Shown piece by piece: positions 32,049 to 43,809 of a stretch of 64,000 bases of DNA. Numbering within the stretch: the stretch's first letter is position 1; each line of letters opens with the position of its first letter. This DNA is from Corylus avellana (taxonomy: Eukaryota; Streptophyta; Magnoliopsida; Fagales; Betulaceae), in the NCBI RefSeq assembly GCF_901000735.1, contig NC_081549.1:372001-436000 (forward strand). Direction: 5' to 3'. The position numbers and the translations under genes were made by a program. The notes under the pieces were generated by a model that saw only the letters and a list, made by a program, of their open reading frames with translations, searched no databases and was not told the origin of the DNA.

Positions 32049-34532
32049 ATTTGATTTGGGTTTTTTGATTCTGATGTTTTTGTTGAGGGGTTTTGTCGTA
32101 GTTATGAGTGCAAGCTTTGCCTGACACTCCACAACAACGAGGGGAATTACTTGGCCCACACACAGGGAAAGCGTCACCAGACTAATTTGGCCAAGAGAGC
32201 TGCCCGCGAGGCCAAGGAAGCGCCTGCGCAGCCTCAGCCCCACAAGCGCAAGGTCTCCGTTCGCAAGTCAGGCAAGCGCTTTTTTCTTTATTCTCTTGGT
32301 CTCTTTTTCGACCCCATAGATACTACTGTTTTGTCCTTTTTCTTCTACTCGGAGTTGTGATTTGTTGTGTGGCAAAACGAACTATGTTATGTTATGTTTG
32401 TACCCAAAGTCTGATTTCGTCGAACATGTAGTGTGCAAAATTGTAACGAAGATAATTGATTTGTGTTGGAGAATTTTACTGGTTGATAGTTTGTCTGCCT
32501 CTGAGCAAGATCACATCTTTGTGTGTTTGTAGGTGGTTTTGTCTGAGTTATTCTGTGAGAAAGAACCTTGAGTGGGCATTTGGGTCAGAGCTATTGCCTT
32601 CAGTAATGGGATAAGTTCATTTTTAGTAGTTCATGAGAATGAACCTTGTTCATGTGTTTCCTTAATTAAATGGTGGGTACCAGTTCAAAGTCCCTTATTT
32701 ATAACGATGGATTGATTATTATGCATGATGTACCTGCAAATCGTTTTTGAGATGTAACATGAGAATGAAATAATTGAGGGAGGAGGAAATGATATATATC
32801 TTGGCTTCATTTATGATAGACGAGTTGATGTCTAAACAATACAAGCCTCCAAGCTTACAAATAGCTCGAATAAAGAAGATTTAGAAGAAAGGAGCTTCTG
32901 CAAGTACTACTAAAATGACTTGTCAGGATTAGAGTTACCACATATGACATTATGAGTCCTTGCCTAAAGTTAAAGTGTCATTTTGAGTGTTGGATAAGTG
33001 TTAAATAGTGTATATCATAGTTTCCAAAGTATGGGTTGTGTGTCTTGTGGACTAGAATGGTTTCAACTTTAGCATTATCCCCAAAACAAGGAAAAGTTCA
33101 AATGTAAGAGTTTACGTTATAATAGGTAGGTCTGTGGTGATCCTGGTTGCTATACTCTTAAGAACCTGAATGTCTTGCATCTTTGATTTTGTGGTTATTA
33201 TTCTTGCCGATTTTGTAGGTCTTTATTTTCCTTTTTCGTTTTCACTCAAACCCTTTAAGAGAAGTATTCCGTTGATAATTTTAGCAATCTTGTAACTCTT
33301 GACTCATGAGTAAACGTCCATTCGCTATACTTGCAGTCAAAATCGGAAGGCCTGGGTACAGGGTAACAAAGCAGTTTGATCCAGAGACGAAGCAGAGGTC
33401 TCTTCTTTTCCAGGTGCGTGTTTAGTTATTCCTTTTTTATTTTCCCTATTGTGTTTTGATTGTATACATATTCTCTTTCTTGCTGATAAATTGGTAATGA
33501 AGAATTTTGTTTATGGATATAATGGCAGTAAGAGAAAGATGATAATAACAATATTTTCCTGGTAAACATTATTGTGTCTCAGATTGAATATCCTGTCATT
33601 GAAGACCTTACAAAACCAAGACACAAGTTTATGTCTTCTTATGAGCAGGTGGGCCTCTTTGTTTCTTTGAACTAGATTCTTACCTGAAATTCTTCACATG
33701 CTTCTGTTGATTTATTTCTCTATATTGCAATGCACATGACTAAGTAATGCTAAATTAATTGTTTTTTTGAAGACGAAATGATGTTCTAACTTCTTTTTAT
33801 CACTTCTCAATGGATGCAGAGGGTCCAACCCTTCGATAAAAGATACCAGTATCTTCTTTTTGCTGCTGATCCATATGAGATCATTGCTTTCAAGGTAAAT
33901 CAATCATATAATTGTACATGCTTTTGATCAGCATCTTATTATTTAAGTTTAGATGTAGCTATCCACTCTCAATTATAGGGTCATTTGCATTCTGTGCGTA
34001 AATAAAATAATTTTGCAATCAACACTTAACTCTAGATTAATATGCAATGTCCACTCCACCATCCAAATTAGGGTTAAAATTAATTTAATAGTGGGCAGAT
34101 GAATGGTGGGGTGCACTAAGCTATCAAAATTAATAGATTAGTGCCTTTTAATATGCAATGTCCTCCCTACATCATCCCTCAACTAATATGTTAGTTTTGA
34201 CACTCATTTGGAGAAGGTAGATTGGATATTGAATGACTCCATAGTTTAGGGTAGATAGTTGAACTTAACCATTTCATTTAGTTTCAAGAAATTTGATTGG
34301 TTATGCTTGTTATTTTCATTTCAGGTTCCTAGCACAGAGATTGACAAAACCCCTCCCAAGTTCTTCACACATTGGGATCCAGACTCTAAAATGTTTACGG
34401 TTAGTTTGTTTAATATTTGCTCAACTGCTTCCTATGTTTTTAGATGTGATTTGGCACAAAGATTGACAGTTTGATTGAACAGTCTACCTAGTCTGAGTTG
34501 TTTATAAGTCAGTGGACTAAAAAACTTGTGTG
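26691..34532 (+). repeat. Large direct repeat, copy 2 (start of contig 3)
   Basis: Repeats 9101-16978 in the same orientation. It is followed without a break by the rest of SF3A2 and by single-copy sequence, so contig 3 is the backbone of the true locus. Confidence 0.9.
27332..30273 (-). CDS. RABC2: Rab C, repeated copy: exons 1-5
   Basis: Exons on the minus strand: 30273-30132, 29077-29009, 28472-28407, 28218-28097 and 27460-27332. I saw no base difference from the same exons of the intact copy at 8883-12683. Exon 6 would lie before the contig start and is lost in the gap. GDSGVGKT, DTAGQ, NKVD and SVK are all present. It should not be counted as an extra gene until the assembly is checked. 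Confidence 0.88.
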
Positions 34533-35282
34533 ACCTAGACATGTCATTTGATTGCCAGTGAGTCAGCTCTTGGTCTTAATTCTCATTGTAGCTCTCTCTC
34601 TCTCAATTTATTTTGGCACCTACTGACGCAACCAAGTAGACCAACTTACCTGCTGGCTGAATTGGGCTGGACAATCTTTTCTTTCTCTTTCATAGGCCAC
34701 TTGCTAGTCTGGTTAAAATACACTGAATTTTCTTTTTTCAAGTTTTTTTGTTGGTCTGTTCTTGCTAATGGTCTGTTCTTGCTAATGGTAACTTATCTGA
34801 CCCTTTTTTTTGTGTCTGTCAATGTGAAGTTGCAATTATATTTTAAAATCAAGCCACCAGAGGCAAACAAACCTCAACCTGCCCCTGCAGCCAACGGCAC
34901 AGCGGCCCCTGGTGTCCCACCAAGGCCTTTGCCACCACCACCCCAAGGTCCACCCCCACCACTTCCTCCAACGCAAGGAGGGCCGCCTGGTGCACCTCTT
35001 GGAAATCCTCCTAGAGCCCCTCCTCCAATGCCTGCTTCATTCCCACCACCACCTCCTACAGCAAATGGCCCTAGGCCCATGCCTCCTGGTGGGACTCCAC
35101 CTGTCCCTCCCCCACCTCCTGTTGGTAGCGGCACGATGGCGAATTTCACTCCTGGTACTAGGCCTCCAATGCCTCCCTCACATGGTTTTCAAGCCCAACA
35201 GATGCAAGGCCAGGGTGTTCGTCCACCGCCACCACCTCCTAGCATGGGGCAACATGTCCTCAGGCCACCCTCATCTCAGTAA
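31855..35282 (+). CDS. SF3A2: Splicing factor 3A subunit 2 (SF3a66), complete copy
   Basis: Complete seven-exon gene of 355 residues: 31855-32006, 32102-32271, 33337-33413, 33583-33648, 33820-33894, 34325-34399 and 34830-35282. SF3A2 binds SF3a60 and SF3a120 and helps the U2 snRNP recognise the branch site in the nucleus. The matrin-type finger (C54, C57, H70, H76), the conserved YQYLLFAADPYEIIAFK region and the HWDPDSKMFT block are present. The last exon is a long Pro-rich tail ending LRPPSSQ, as in other SF3A2 proteins. Intron 2 has a GC donor. Compared with copy 1, exon 4 has E138V, A143T and R148K, while other exons differ only silently. A longer open frame from 34548 starts in intron 6 and is not exon before 34830. 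Confidence 0.93.
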
Positions 35283-36762
35283 ACAATTCTCTATGTAGTA
35301 GTTGCAGCAGAACTGTGTTCGACTACAGTGCAGTCGTTTTTCCTAATTTGAGGGGAATTATATGAGGGATAAAGATGCGGTTATCCATATACTTTAGTTG
35401 AATTGAAGCTGGTTCTGGTTAGCAATTTGTAAGATATTTGAGGCTTTCAGTTTATTAACTTGTCATTTTTCCACAATCAATACATTTTCCCCCTTTTTTT
35501 GTTCTGTTTTTGGATATAGCAGAAGTCTCATAGTGGTTGTTGGATCTATTTTGCTACTTGTTTGTTTCACATCAAATGCAAAACATAGCTTCCATATGCT
35601 GCTTGGTGTTACACCTGTAGTGTTTCATTGGAAATATTTATTTATTTTCTGAACAATGGATGGGAAAAGGGAAAATTTAGGGGGGGGGGGCGCGGATTCG
35701 TCGGAGATGATGAATATGCTTAAAAAGTGCTGACAGAAAACCAATAGAGGGAAAGGTTATTGACACACTTTCAATTGCTACAAATTCTCGGCGTAAATGA
35801 AAGCATCAGTTTTGTTGATATATGTGTTGGATGGGAAGTCAGGTGCACCATTGCTCTGGAACATGGCGGTGCTATTTATCATGTAGTTTGTAAATTTAAT
35901 GTGGTTTCAGTGCTGTATATCTAGTCGAGTAGATATTCATGATTTATTGGTGAAGGTGGAAAGCCTTCTACCTCCATGAGCAAAAGGTTGATAATAAAAG
36001 AAAATTAATAGGGGCCTCAATGGAGATTCTGAGCTATCGTCAAACTTTGTAGGTCCGAGTAAGGGTCGCTTCCCCTTACAACCTTAGAGGTGAAAAGCTA
36101 CTTTTCAACCTTTACTGAGAAATAAATAAATAAAATTGGCCACGGCTACCATCCCTTCAAACCATGAAAATCAAGCAAAAGCATAGGAACCGAATGCACT
36201 ACAATATTTGAACGTGTACCCATTACATTTCTCTTTATGTCAGTTTGGGGATATGGATCAGAGGGTGGCTGCCCGAGATAGATGAGTTCTGTTACATACA
36301 ATTCAGACAACCAAATTGAAGGAATCCTTGCCCTCGATTTGGATGTTCCTACCTAGGGGTCCATGAATCATGATATCTCAAGGTTTTCAGTGAATGCTCT
36401 CATCTGATCTTTTAAGTTTTTTATATGAGATTGGTAGTTTTTTTTTTTGGATGAATATGGTAGTGTATTCTTATCTAAAACGCTGCCTTGATTTTCTCCT
36501 CCAGAAGCTTGATGTGCTCCGAGTGAGAGAAAATTGAACAGAAAATTGACTAGACTTTATGTGCTCCGAGAGAATACCAAATAACCATTTGAACAGAAAA
36601 TCAAACTCACTCTATAAACAACAATTTGATGTGCGAAGAGCTGACTTTGCCTATTTCACAATACTTACAGCACAACTTGACGCTTCTTCCCATTCAATTA
36701 CTCTTACATGAAAATGATCACAACTGCCAGAAGAAGAATGTTGTGTATTTAGAACCAAAATT
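35283..36762. other. 3' side between convergent SF3A2 and PIP5K9
   Basis: Holds the 3' UTRs of two genes that point towards each other. A G-run lies at 35681-35690. I see no further gene, no transposon end and no RNA gene. Confidence 0.45.
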
Positions 36763-39700
36763 TTAACTTGTTATGGCATTCGGAGGGAACACCTTTTGAA
36801 TGAACTCCAAGAAGCGATGTGAGTAGAACTCAGGATCCACAGCGGAGATGGACAAGGAATCAAACTGAAGAGATTTATATGCATGTTCGATCTTCTTAGA
36901 CGTGTTGTACTCTTGCAAGATATCTATGATACCTAGGTAGAGAACAACATCATATGCCTCATGAAACATTTGGGTTTCCTCCTTTCCGGGAATCTGCTCC
37001 GCCCTTGCCGGCATGTTCACACCAAGCTGGATTTGGAACCTGCTTATCAAAGTTGTGAAGAACAGTAAATTCAAATGCTGCGGAAATAGGGTAGTAGCAG
37101 TCTACAGGGAGGTCTTATCTTATTCTGATATTTACTTGAGATGCCTAAATCTTTGAAGATGTTCTAAGATAGATCGTCTTTCTAGTGATAGCATGGATGA
37201 AGCATGCAAATATTTTACAAGTCAGCTGTTTACTCCTCTGGGGCATTCCTAATATGAATTTTTTGGTAGGGCCACTTTGTGTACCCAACCCTGTTAGGTA
37301 AACCTCAGACCTGTGTAAAGTGCCCCCTCCACACGGATCGGGTAATACTCCGGTTTCGCCAGCGGGCTGATTCCAAGGAATTGTTTACACTAAAGAGAAT
37401 TCAAACCTTAGACCTCATGGACTACCACAAAGACAGAGGCTCTTCAAAGGTATGAATTATATAGCCATCATAAATCGGATTCATTTATTTACGATACTGG
37501 CAATACAGGAAAGGCGACTTTGAAGGATAACACACATCTAGGCATTTCGAGAAATCATACCTTGCAGTACCAGGAAGAAGGAGATCAACTTCCTCATCAC
37601 CAGCAGATGATGCTCGTAATCGGCTACCCCTGATGTGAGGGCCCACAACAACGCTATTATCATCTGTTCCACGAGGGACCAAAACAAGGCCTTGGGGGTA
37701 GTTGGAGATCTCATCCTCAAGAGCGTCTGAAATGGAACATACCCAACAGAACTTTGATATTAGTTGTCTTAATGAACAGCGAAACTATGCATGTTGTGGA
37801 CAAGCGATAAATAACCAGACCAGATTAGAATTATTGCATGCTACAATTCAGATGGGTGTAGGTCATATACCAAGCGCAAGTGTAGGGTTCAAATCTTGAC
37901 TGGTTAAATACATAGGAAGTATGAAAAAACTTATCACAATACATATAACAAGAACCAAAAAGGACATAAGCCAATTTGCAGGTAAATGTTAAATAAAGAG
38001 GGTGCTAAGTTTTCAAATTCGAACTTAGCCTGAATGCTTGGATTATAAAGCTATCAACAAAGAAACTGCTATTGTCAACCCTAATCCCATTAAGAAATGT
38101 GATTTTAAAACACCACTATTCCAGGATTACCTACATTAAGATCATAACAATACTCAACAGCTCAACTTAAAAATAGCTCAAAGAGAATCTTTCTCATTAC
38201 TTATTGTGTGTATCAATACCTACTAGTAACCCTTCACACTAGTTCTGTCACAAGTTTTCTACTGGTTCTCATTTACCTTTTCGACACCAAAGAATTGAAT
38301 CAAAATGCTTCCTAAAATTTCATGAATAGATTATGCAGGAGCACCAATTTTAAAAATAATACATTTTATACAATACCTACCTTCTTCTGCAAGCCTTGCC
38401 AATCCATCTGCTGTCATATTTCGGTAGAACATAAGAGAGCGCAGGTGCTGGGGAGCTCGATAATGCACACCTAACAAAAGGCTGTAATCCATAATGTGCT
38501 GTGCTTCCAAAAATTTACTGTCAATCTCAATCTGCCTGTATTTCAAAAAAATATATATATATAAGAGGAAAGTGTGGCCAATATCTGTGGTAACAATAAG
38601 CACTACAGCCAGCATCAGATGGATATCACAGTTCAAGTCAGTAAGGTTATACACTTGTTAGTAGGCTAGAGATGATAAAATTTGAAACTTGGAATGTTTT
38701 ACACATATGGCATCCATACAGTAACTATTACGGTTTTCAATTTACCATGGAAGAAAAAAAAAAATTCACTTCGTATCTTCATGCCTTCGCTTACCACATA
38801 TCAGGCTAAGTAACCAGGGGTCTACTGCTATATTACTTAGTTAACAAACCTTTGACGGGTGAACCCCAGAGCAGCAAAGAAATTTACAGAACAGCTTTGA
38901 AAGTATCACTTACTTCAATAAATCCTCCCTCCAAGAGGGTTCCAAATAAAAGCAATAGTTTAGATCCAAATCTTTAAGTGTTGTATTCTCATCAATTTCA
39001 ACCTTGTCTGCTGAACGTCCTAGGGATGAACCTTTCAAATCAAATCTTCGATGGATCCTTAACTCTGTGCAGAACATATTTCCCATCACTACAAAACGAA
39101 ACTGCAAGGTAAGAATTAAATTAAAAGTATTAGCTTCTTGTGAAAAAAAGAAAAGCATCTCACGTTTGAAGCAGGTTTAATGAAAGAAAGCATGAGACAG
39201 TCAGAATCAGCTCTAAAACATAGAAATATCGCTCATAACAGTTGAATGAAGTCCAAACCTCTGGATTGTAAATATTAAGAGTAACTTATAACCAGCTACG
39301 ACATTAACATACAAGCAAAAATGCTTTCGTACAGAAACAAACTTCATTGTGCTGATTACCTTTTGACCACTTGAAGGTTTGATTCTGTGAAGGCCAAAAA
39401 ATTTTGTAATGAGTGTGTTCTCATATGTTCTCACATGATGATAGTATTTTGGAAGCATTCTTAGAAGGACCTACACATCAAAACTTTGGTCACTAGAATT
39501 TAGAGGTATATAATGAGAAACAAATGGAAAAGAATATATATGTGTGTGTGTGTATATATATAATTCAATTATAGAAGATGAATCATGGTTCATAACTACA
39601 TTCTTGGTAAAGCATGGTGTTTTCTATTTCATGCAGAAGCATACAAAAACTGGTCATATCAACTCCTGAAATTGAAAGGTGTATTAATCACTCAAAAGTA

Positions 39701-42382
39701 GCCTTTAGTATACTGAATCCTGAACAAGTTATCATCTAAACCAAAATATTATCATCCAAGCTAGCCTATGATGGCATCTGATCAAGGATGATAACATAAA
39801 AAATAAAAAAAGAATTGTGAAGATTTTTGGTAAAAGAAGGAAACAGGAATTTGGTGGCAATGAAAGTTTGACACACCATTAGAAAATTGGAACCCTGTGA
39901 TGTTACATTCTTACATTTTACTAAGCAATATGCAAAAGTGATATGTGGCTATCAAGGTACCAAAAATCCAGTAATTGCAAAACAAAAAGTTAATGCCTGT
40001 CAAACATTATTAATCTTTATCTTAGAGGATGCACAAACCTTTACTTCAGATTTTCGTAGTGTCTTAATCATGAAACGATCATCTTGGGATAGGAAAAAAA
40101 CACTACCACTTTTCCCAGGAGAAGAAAGTTCCCTGAGAGCATCATTCCCACAAATGGACATCATGTAATCTGCAGCATCAATCTTGAACAACTCCCTCAA
40201 ATTCCTACAATGAATTTTCACAAGGACATCTGTATCAATAACATCTTCTTTCCTTCTAATGGATATCAACACCGTGAAGAAATGAGGGGGGGGGGAGGGG
40301 CGCTGAACAAAATTACGTTAACCTGGTATGTTGCTAATTGAAACATAAGAACTCGTCAAACACTAGGATTAACCATGACAAGTATGCCATATAAATGCAT
40401 CATACAAAATAAATCGGCCCCACACAAGATTCACCAAAGCAGATTGAAAAAGTCAACTACTAACCTGAAAACCATTGGGCAATAATCTTTCCACTTAAAA
40501 TCCTCTGATTGATGGGGTGGCGTCAATTGGGACCCTTCTTTGGGAAAATTCATCCAAAAGCTAGCCCGGGGACCAAAATCTGATGCCCGAACTTCTCGCT
40601 TCTGTATGGGCGTAATTTTCCCCACAGTATATCTGTTCATATTCTAATGTATGGTCAACATTAACATTCTAAAACAATGTAATGGAAGATGAGATAACAA
40701 CAAAGATAATTGTAGATTTTGACTGTCTTTCACAGGATAGCCAGATATTTTCTATCTATCAGGAGAAACTCCAAAAGCACACATGAGAAGCAAACTGAAG
40801 GAGATATATGTTGAGGCTCTTTGACCATTCCTGTCGAGTCATACATTTTTCTCTATTTTTTGTAATTATTTTCTTTTTTTCCATGCAATGAGATCATTAT
40901 CAGAGGACAGAATAAAAGATTACTGCACTGAATAACAATATATTTATTTCAAAAGAAATGAATAAAGTTAAAGGTATATTTTTATCAGGAAACCATGCAG
41001 AGTAAATTTAAAAGAGAGAGAGAGAGAGAGAGAGAGATGGATAGAGCAATGTAATCAAGAGTATAATTGCAGCAGCCAAATACGGGAATATAGTATGAGT
41101 CAGAAATTTAAAAGCACCTGATTCCAAGCTGTAAACTGAGCATTAGGTCATAACTCCTGTGACCTTTAATGATAGCTTCACCGGGCCTCTTAACCTCTTT
41201 TGCAAGTTTCTTTTGTAGCCGTTTTGCTCTTCTAGATGATGGTGAAAAACTACTATTTAATACAAGCTCACTGATTAATACTCCTTGCATATATTCTCGT
41301 TCCAGGATTGGCGCATTTGTCTCAACCTCTTTTTCACCATCTTCTTGCAAAGAATCAGTTAACCCTAATGATGATTCATGTCCAATCACTTTTTCAATAG
41401 ATACCTCAAGACTCCAGCGCCTTTCCAAGGAAACATTTCTGCTTCGAGATTGCTCTAAATTTAACAGGCTTCCTTTGGAGAGCTTATCAGATGAATGACG
41501 ACGAGATCTCTGGTTTCCACTGACCTTAACATTTCCCAAATCTACAGAGGAAGCATGATGGATATGTGCAAGGTTCTGCTTTCTCAAATCTGGCAACAGC
41601 CCTCTTTTCCTCAAAGCACTGAGGTAAAGTTCTTGTACAGCAGGAAGTCGGCTACCTCTTGGATAAAATGATCCTTTTCCATCCTTCAAGCCCCGTGTCC
41701 AAGTTCCAACATAGCAACCCCCGTCACCCCATGTGTATGCACCAAATCCATGCATCATGCCATTTAACCAGCTTCCTTCAAATGAGTCTCCATTTGTCCA
41801 AGTAAGAGTTCCTTTCCCTGACATTTTCCCACCTTTCATATTCCCTAGATAAACATTTCCATTAGCCCATGCATACTTACCTGGCCCTTCTGCTGCACCC
41901 TGCATCCAAGAGCCTTCAAAAACATCTCCATTAGGATAAACTTGATTTCCTAATCCATGTTTGACATTAAACCGCCATCGTCCCTTGTAGGTCAAACCAT
42001 CAGACCCAATATATGTCCCTGTACCATGCATATAACCACTTGAAAATTCACCCTCATAAACCGCTCCAGAAGGCCACTGTTGTTTTCCATTCCCATGCTT
42101 CATCCCCCGTCTCCACTCCCCCTCATATATGCAACCATCTGACCAGACATACTTTCCCGTACCCTCGGGGATGTTGCCAAGCCATGACCCAGAATATGAT
42201 TCCCCACTGGAAAGTAAGAGCTCTCCAACTCTAAACCCAGCAGTTTCAGATGTATGATCAACTTCACCATTAGTTAATATGGATGTGCTGTCTCTATCGG
42301 AAATGGCATCAAGAGATTTTGTTCTCTCTGCACAAGCAACTGCTCCTCCCACGTTATCAACAATGGCCACAGGGCCAGACAT
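36763..42382 (-). CDS. PIP5K9: Phosphatidylinositol 4-phosphate 5-kinase with MORN repeats, PIP5K9-like
   Basis: Complete 831-residue plant type-B PIP5K, which makes PtdIns(4,5)P2 from PtdIns4P. Exons: 42382-41118, 40632-40465, 40204-40039, 39470-39360, 39101-38914, 38535-38381, 37726-37561 and 37039-36763; phases all agree. The start [20 protein letters not shown] resembles Arabidopsis PIP5K9. Eight MORN repeats span about residues 63-246. The kinase domain shows the Gly-rich loop GKSGSVFF (508-515), Lys525, DLKGS (about 591-595), MDYSLLLG (648-655), and near the C-terminus LGIIDIL followed by the SISAVDP region of the activation loop. Length and order fit the family (about 815 residues in Arabidopsis, from memory). 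Family members act at the plasma membrane, and PIP5K9 has been linked to sugar metabolism. The gene is intact. Confidence 0.94.
37264..37428. mobile_element. Possible short interspersed element in PIP5K9 intron 7
   Basis: A GC-richer patch inside an AT-rich intron reads 'cacggatcgggtaatactcc' and ends near 'gaattcaaaccttagacc', whose reverse complement resembles a tRNA B box. This looks like a repeat in antisense orientation. No ends or duplication could be fixed. Confidence 0.3.
41012..41037. repeat. AG microsatellite in PIP5K9 intron 1
   Basis: About 12 ag units on the plus strand, roughly 80 bases from the end of the large first coding exon. Confidence 0.75.
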
Positions 42383-43493
42383 GCATAATGGACAAAAGGA
42401 AACAGTTCCTTATAATATTTTTAAGTGTCTTAAAAGTTCTCATAAGCCATATGACAAGATGGGGTATCACAGAAAGATCTTACTGTGGAACTGTAAAAAC
42501 AACCTCTCAAACTCCTTTTCCTTTGATCTATTAACAGAAGAGAGATTAGAAACTTATTATTAGCACCGGATAGCTTATTGGAGCAAGAAGGAAGCAACAT
42601 ATAAAGCCTTAAAAGGCAAAAGAATTCACATAGGAATCCTATATATTGGAAAATTTATATAACTAAACTATGACCTCCAAAAAGACAAGACTTGCAAAAG
42701 GAAGAGGTTAAAAGCAGAAACAAGATGCATAGACAGAAATGAAGTAACTCAGAATAATAATGAAACAACTAGTTATCAAAATGCTAACTAACTGCGAATA
42801 TGAAAAGCAGGGCACATATCCACTTTTCTGTCGGCATTCTCGAATTACTCTATCAAGTTAGAAACCTCTTTTGAAAATGTCACAATCCAATTATTCCATT
42901 GAGAGAAAAACATACAGACAGGAACCGAATATAAACCTTTCAAGAAAAATTTAACTCGTGTTCTTCCATCCTTTCCATGTTCTAGATTTTTCTTTATGCG
43001 GACCCAAAACTAGTCCTCAAATTTAACAAGCGGATACAAGACAGTTCAAAATCTGATAATTAAGCGGTACCAATCTTTCACAACATCAGTCAACCAAACC
43101 CTAAATTGTCACATAGTTGGCAAATAATATTTCTATTTTTGATCTATTAAACAGGAAAGAAAAAAAAAATTATAGTAATTTCCATTTCGGCACCAGATTC
43201 AACTCAAGGATATTTTCCAAAAACTCCAGAACTCAAGGATATATGCTTGTAGCTTCAACTCCAGAACTCAAGCTACAAGCATATAATAATAAAAAGAAAC
43301 AAAACTGGCTTCAATTCACAATCATTTTTCCGCTCGTTTTAGCCTGCTTTCTTCAATCTGAATCCCAAAGAATCACATGTTTCAGCTAATTTATGCTAAA
43401 AGTAGTGAATATCCTCAAAACCAAAATCATCAAAAATAATTTCTTAAACTTAGCAGAAAATCAAAGAGAAACCAGCTTCAAACCACTACATAC

Positions 43494-43770
43494 CTGGCAA
43501 ACAAGAAACATCACAAATGAGAATCAAAACAAGCACAGCCTCTACAATCACACACACACATACATGTGTAGAGAGAGAGAGCGAGAGAGAGAGAGTATAT
43601 GTATACCATCAAAGGAGAGAGTTGAACAGAGCTGTTGAAGATTGGTGAAGACTGAAGACGCGGTGGTGGTTAGCGACTTTTGAAGCTTTTCTTTGAACGC
43701 TTTTGAATCAAATATTTTTTACGGTTACGAATCCCGAGCTGAGTGAGCAGTAACAACTACGCTTTCAATA
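43494..43770 (-). promoter_or_regulatory. Probable 5' non-coding exon of PIP5K9
   Basis: The minus strand shows a good donor (ccag|gtatgt) at 43494 and a TATA box about 300 bases upstream of it, whereas the coding ATG lies over 1.1 kb further on. A leader exon here, spliced to just before 42382, would explain the spacing. An AG microsatellite lies within the leader (about 43571-43595). The acceptor could not be fixed. Confidence 0.4.
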
Positions 43771-43795
43771 AATCGAAATCTCAAAACTTACCTGC

Positions 43796-43804
43796 CTTTA
43801 TATA
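43796..43804 (-). promoter_or_regulatory. TATA box of PIP5K9
   Basis: The minus strand reads ggtatataaaggc, a strong plant TATA context, placing the transcription start near 43770. Confidence 0.55.
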
Positions 43805-43809
43805 CCGCG

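Noticed and set aside
34548..34829. Longer SF3A2-like frame starting in intron 6
   Set aside because: The acceptor at 34829 joins exon 6 (FT) to LQLYFK as in the family; the upstream part has no counterpart.
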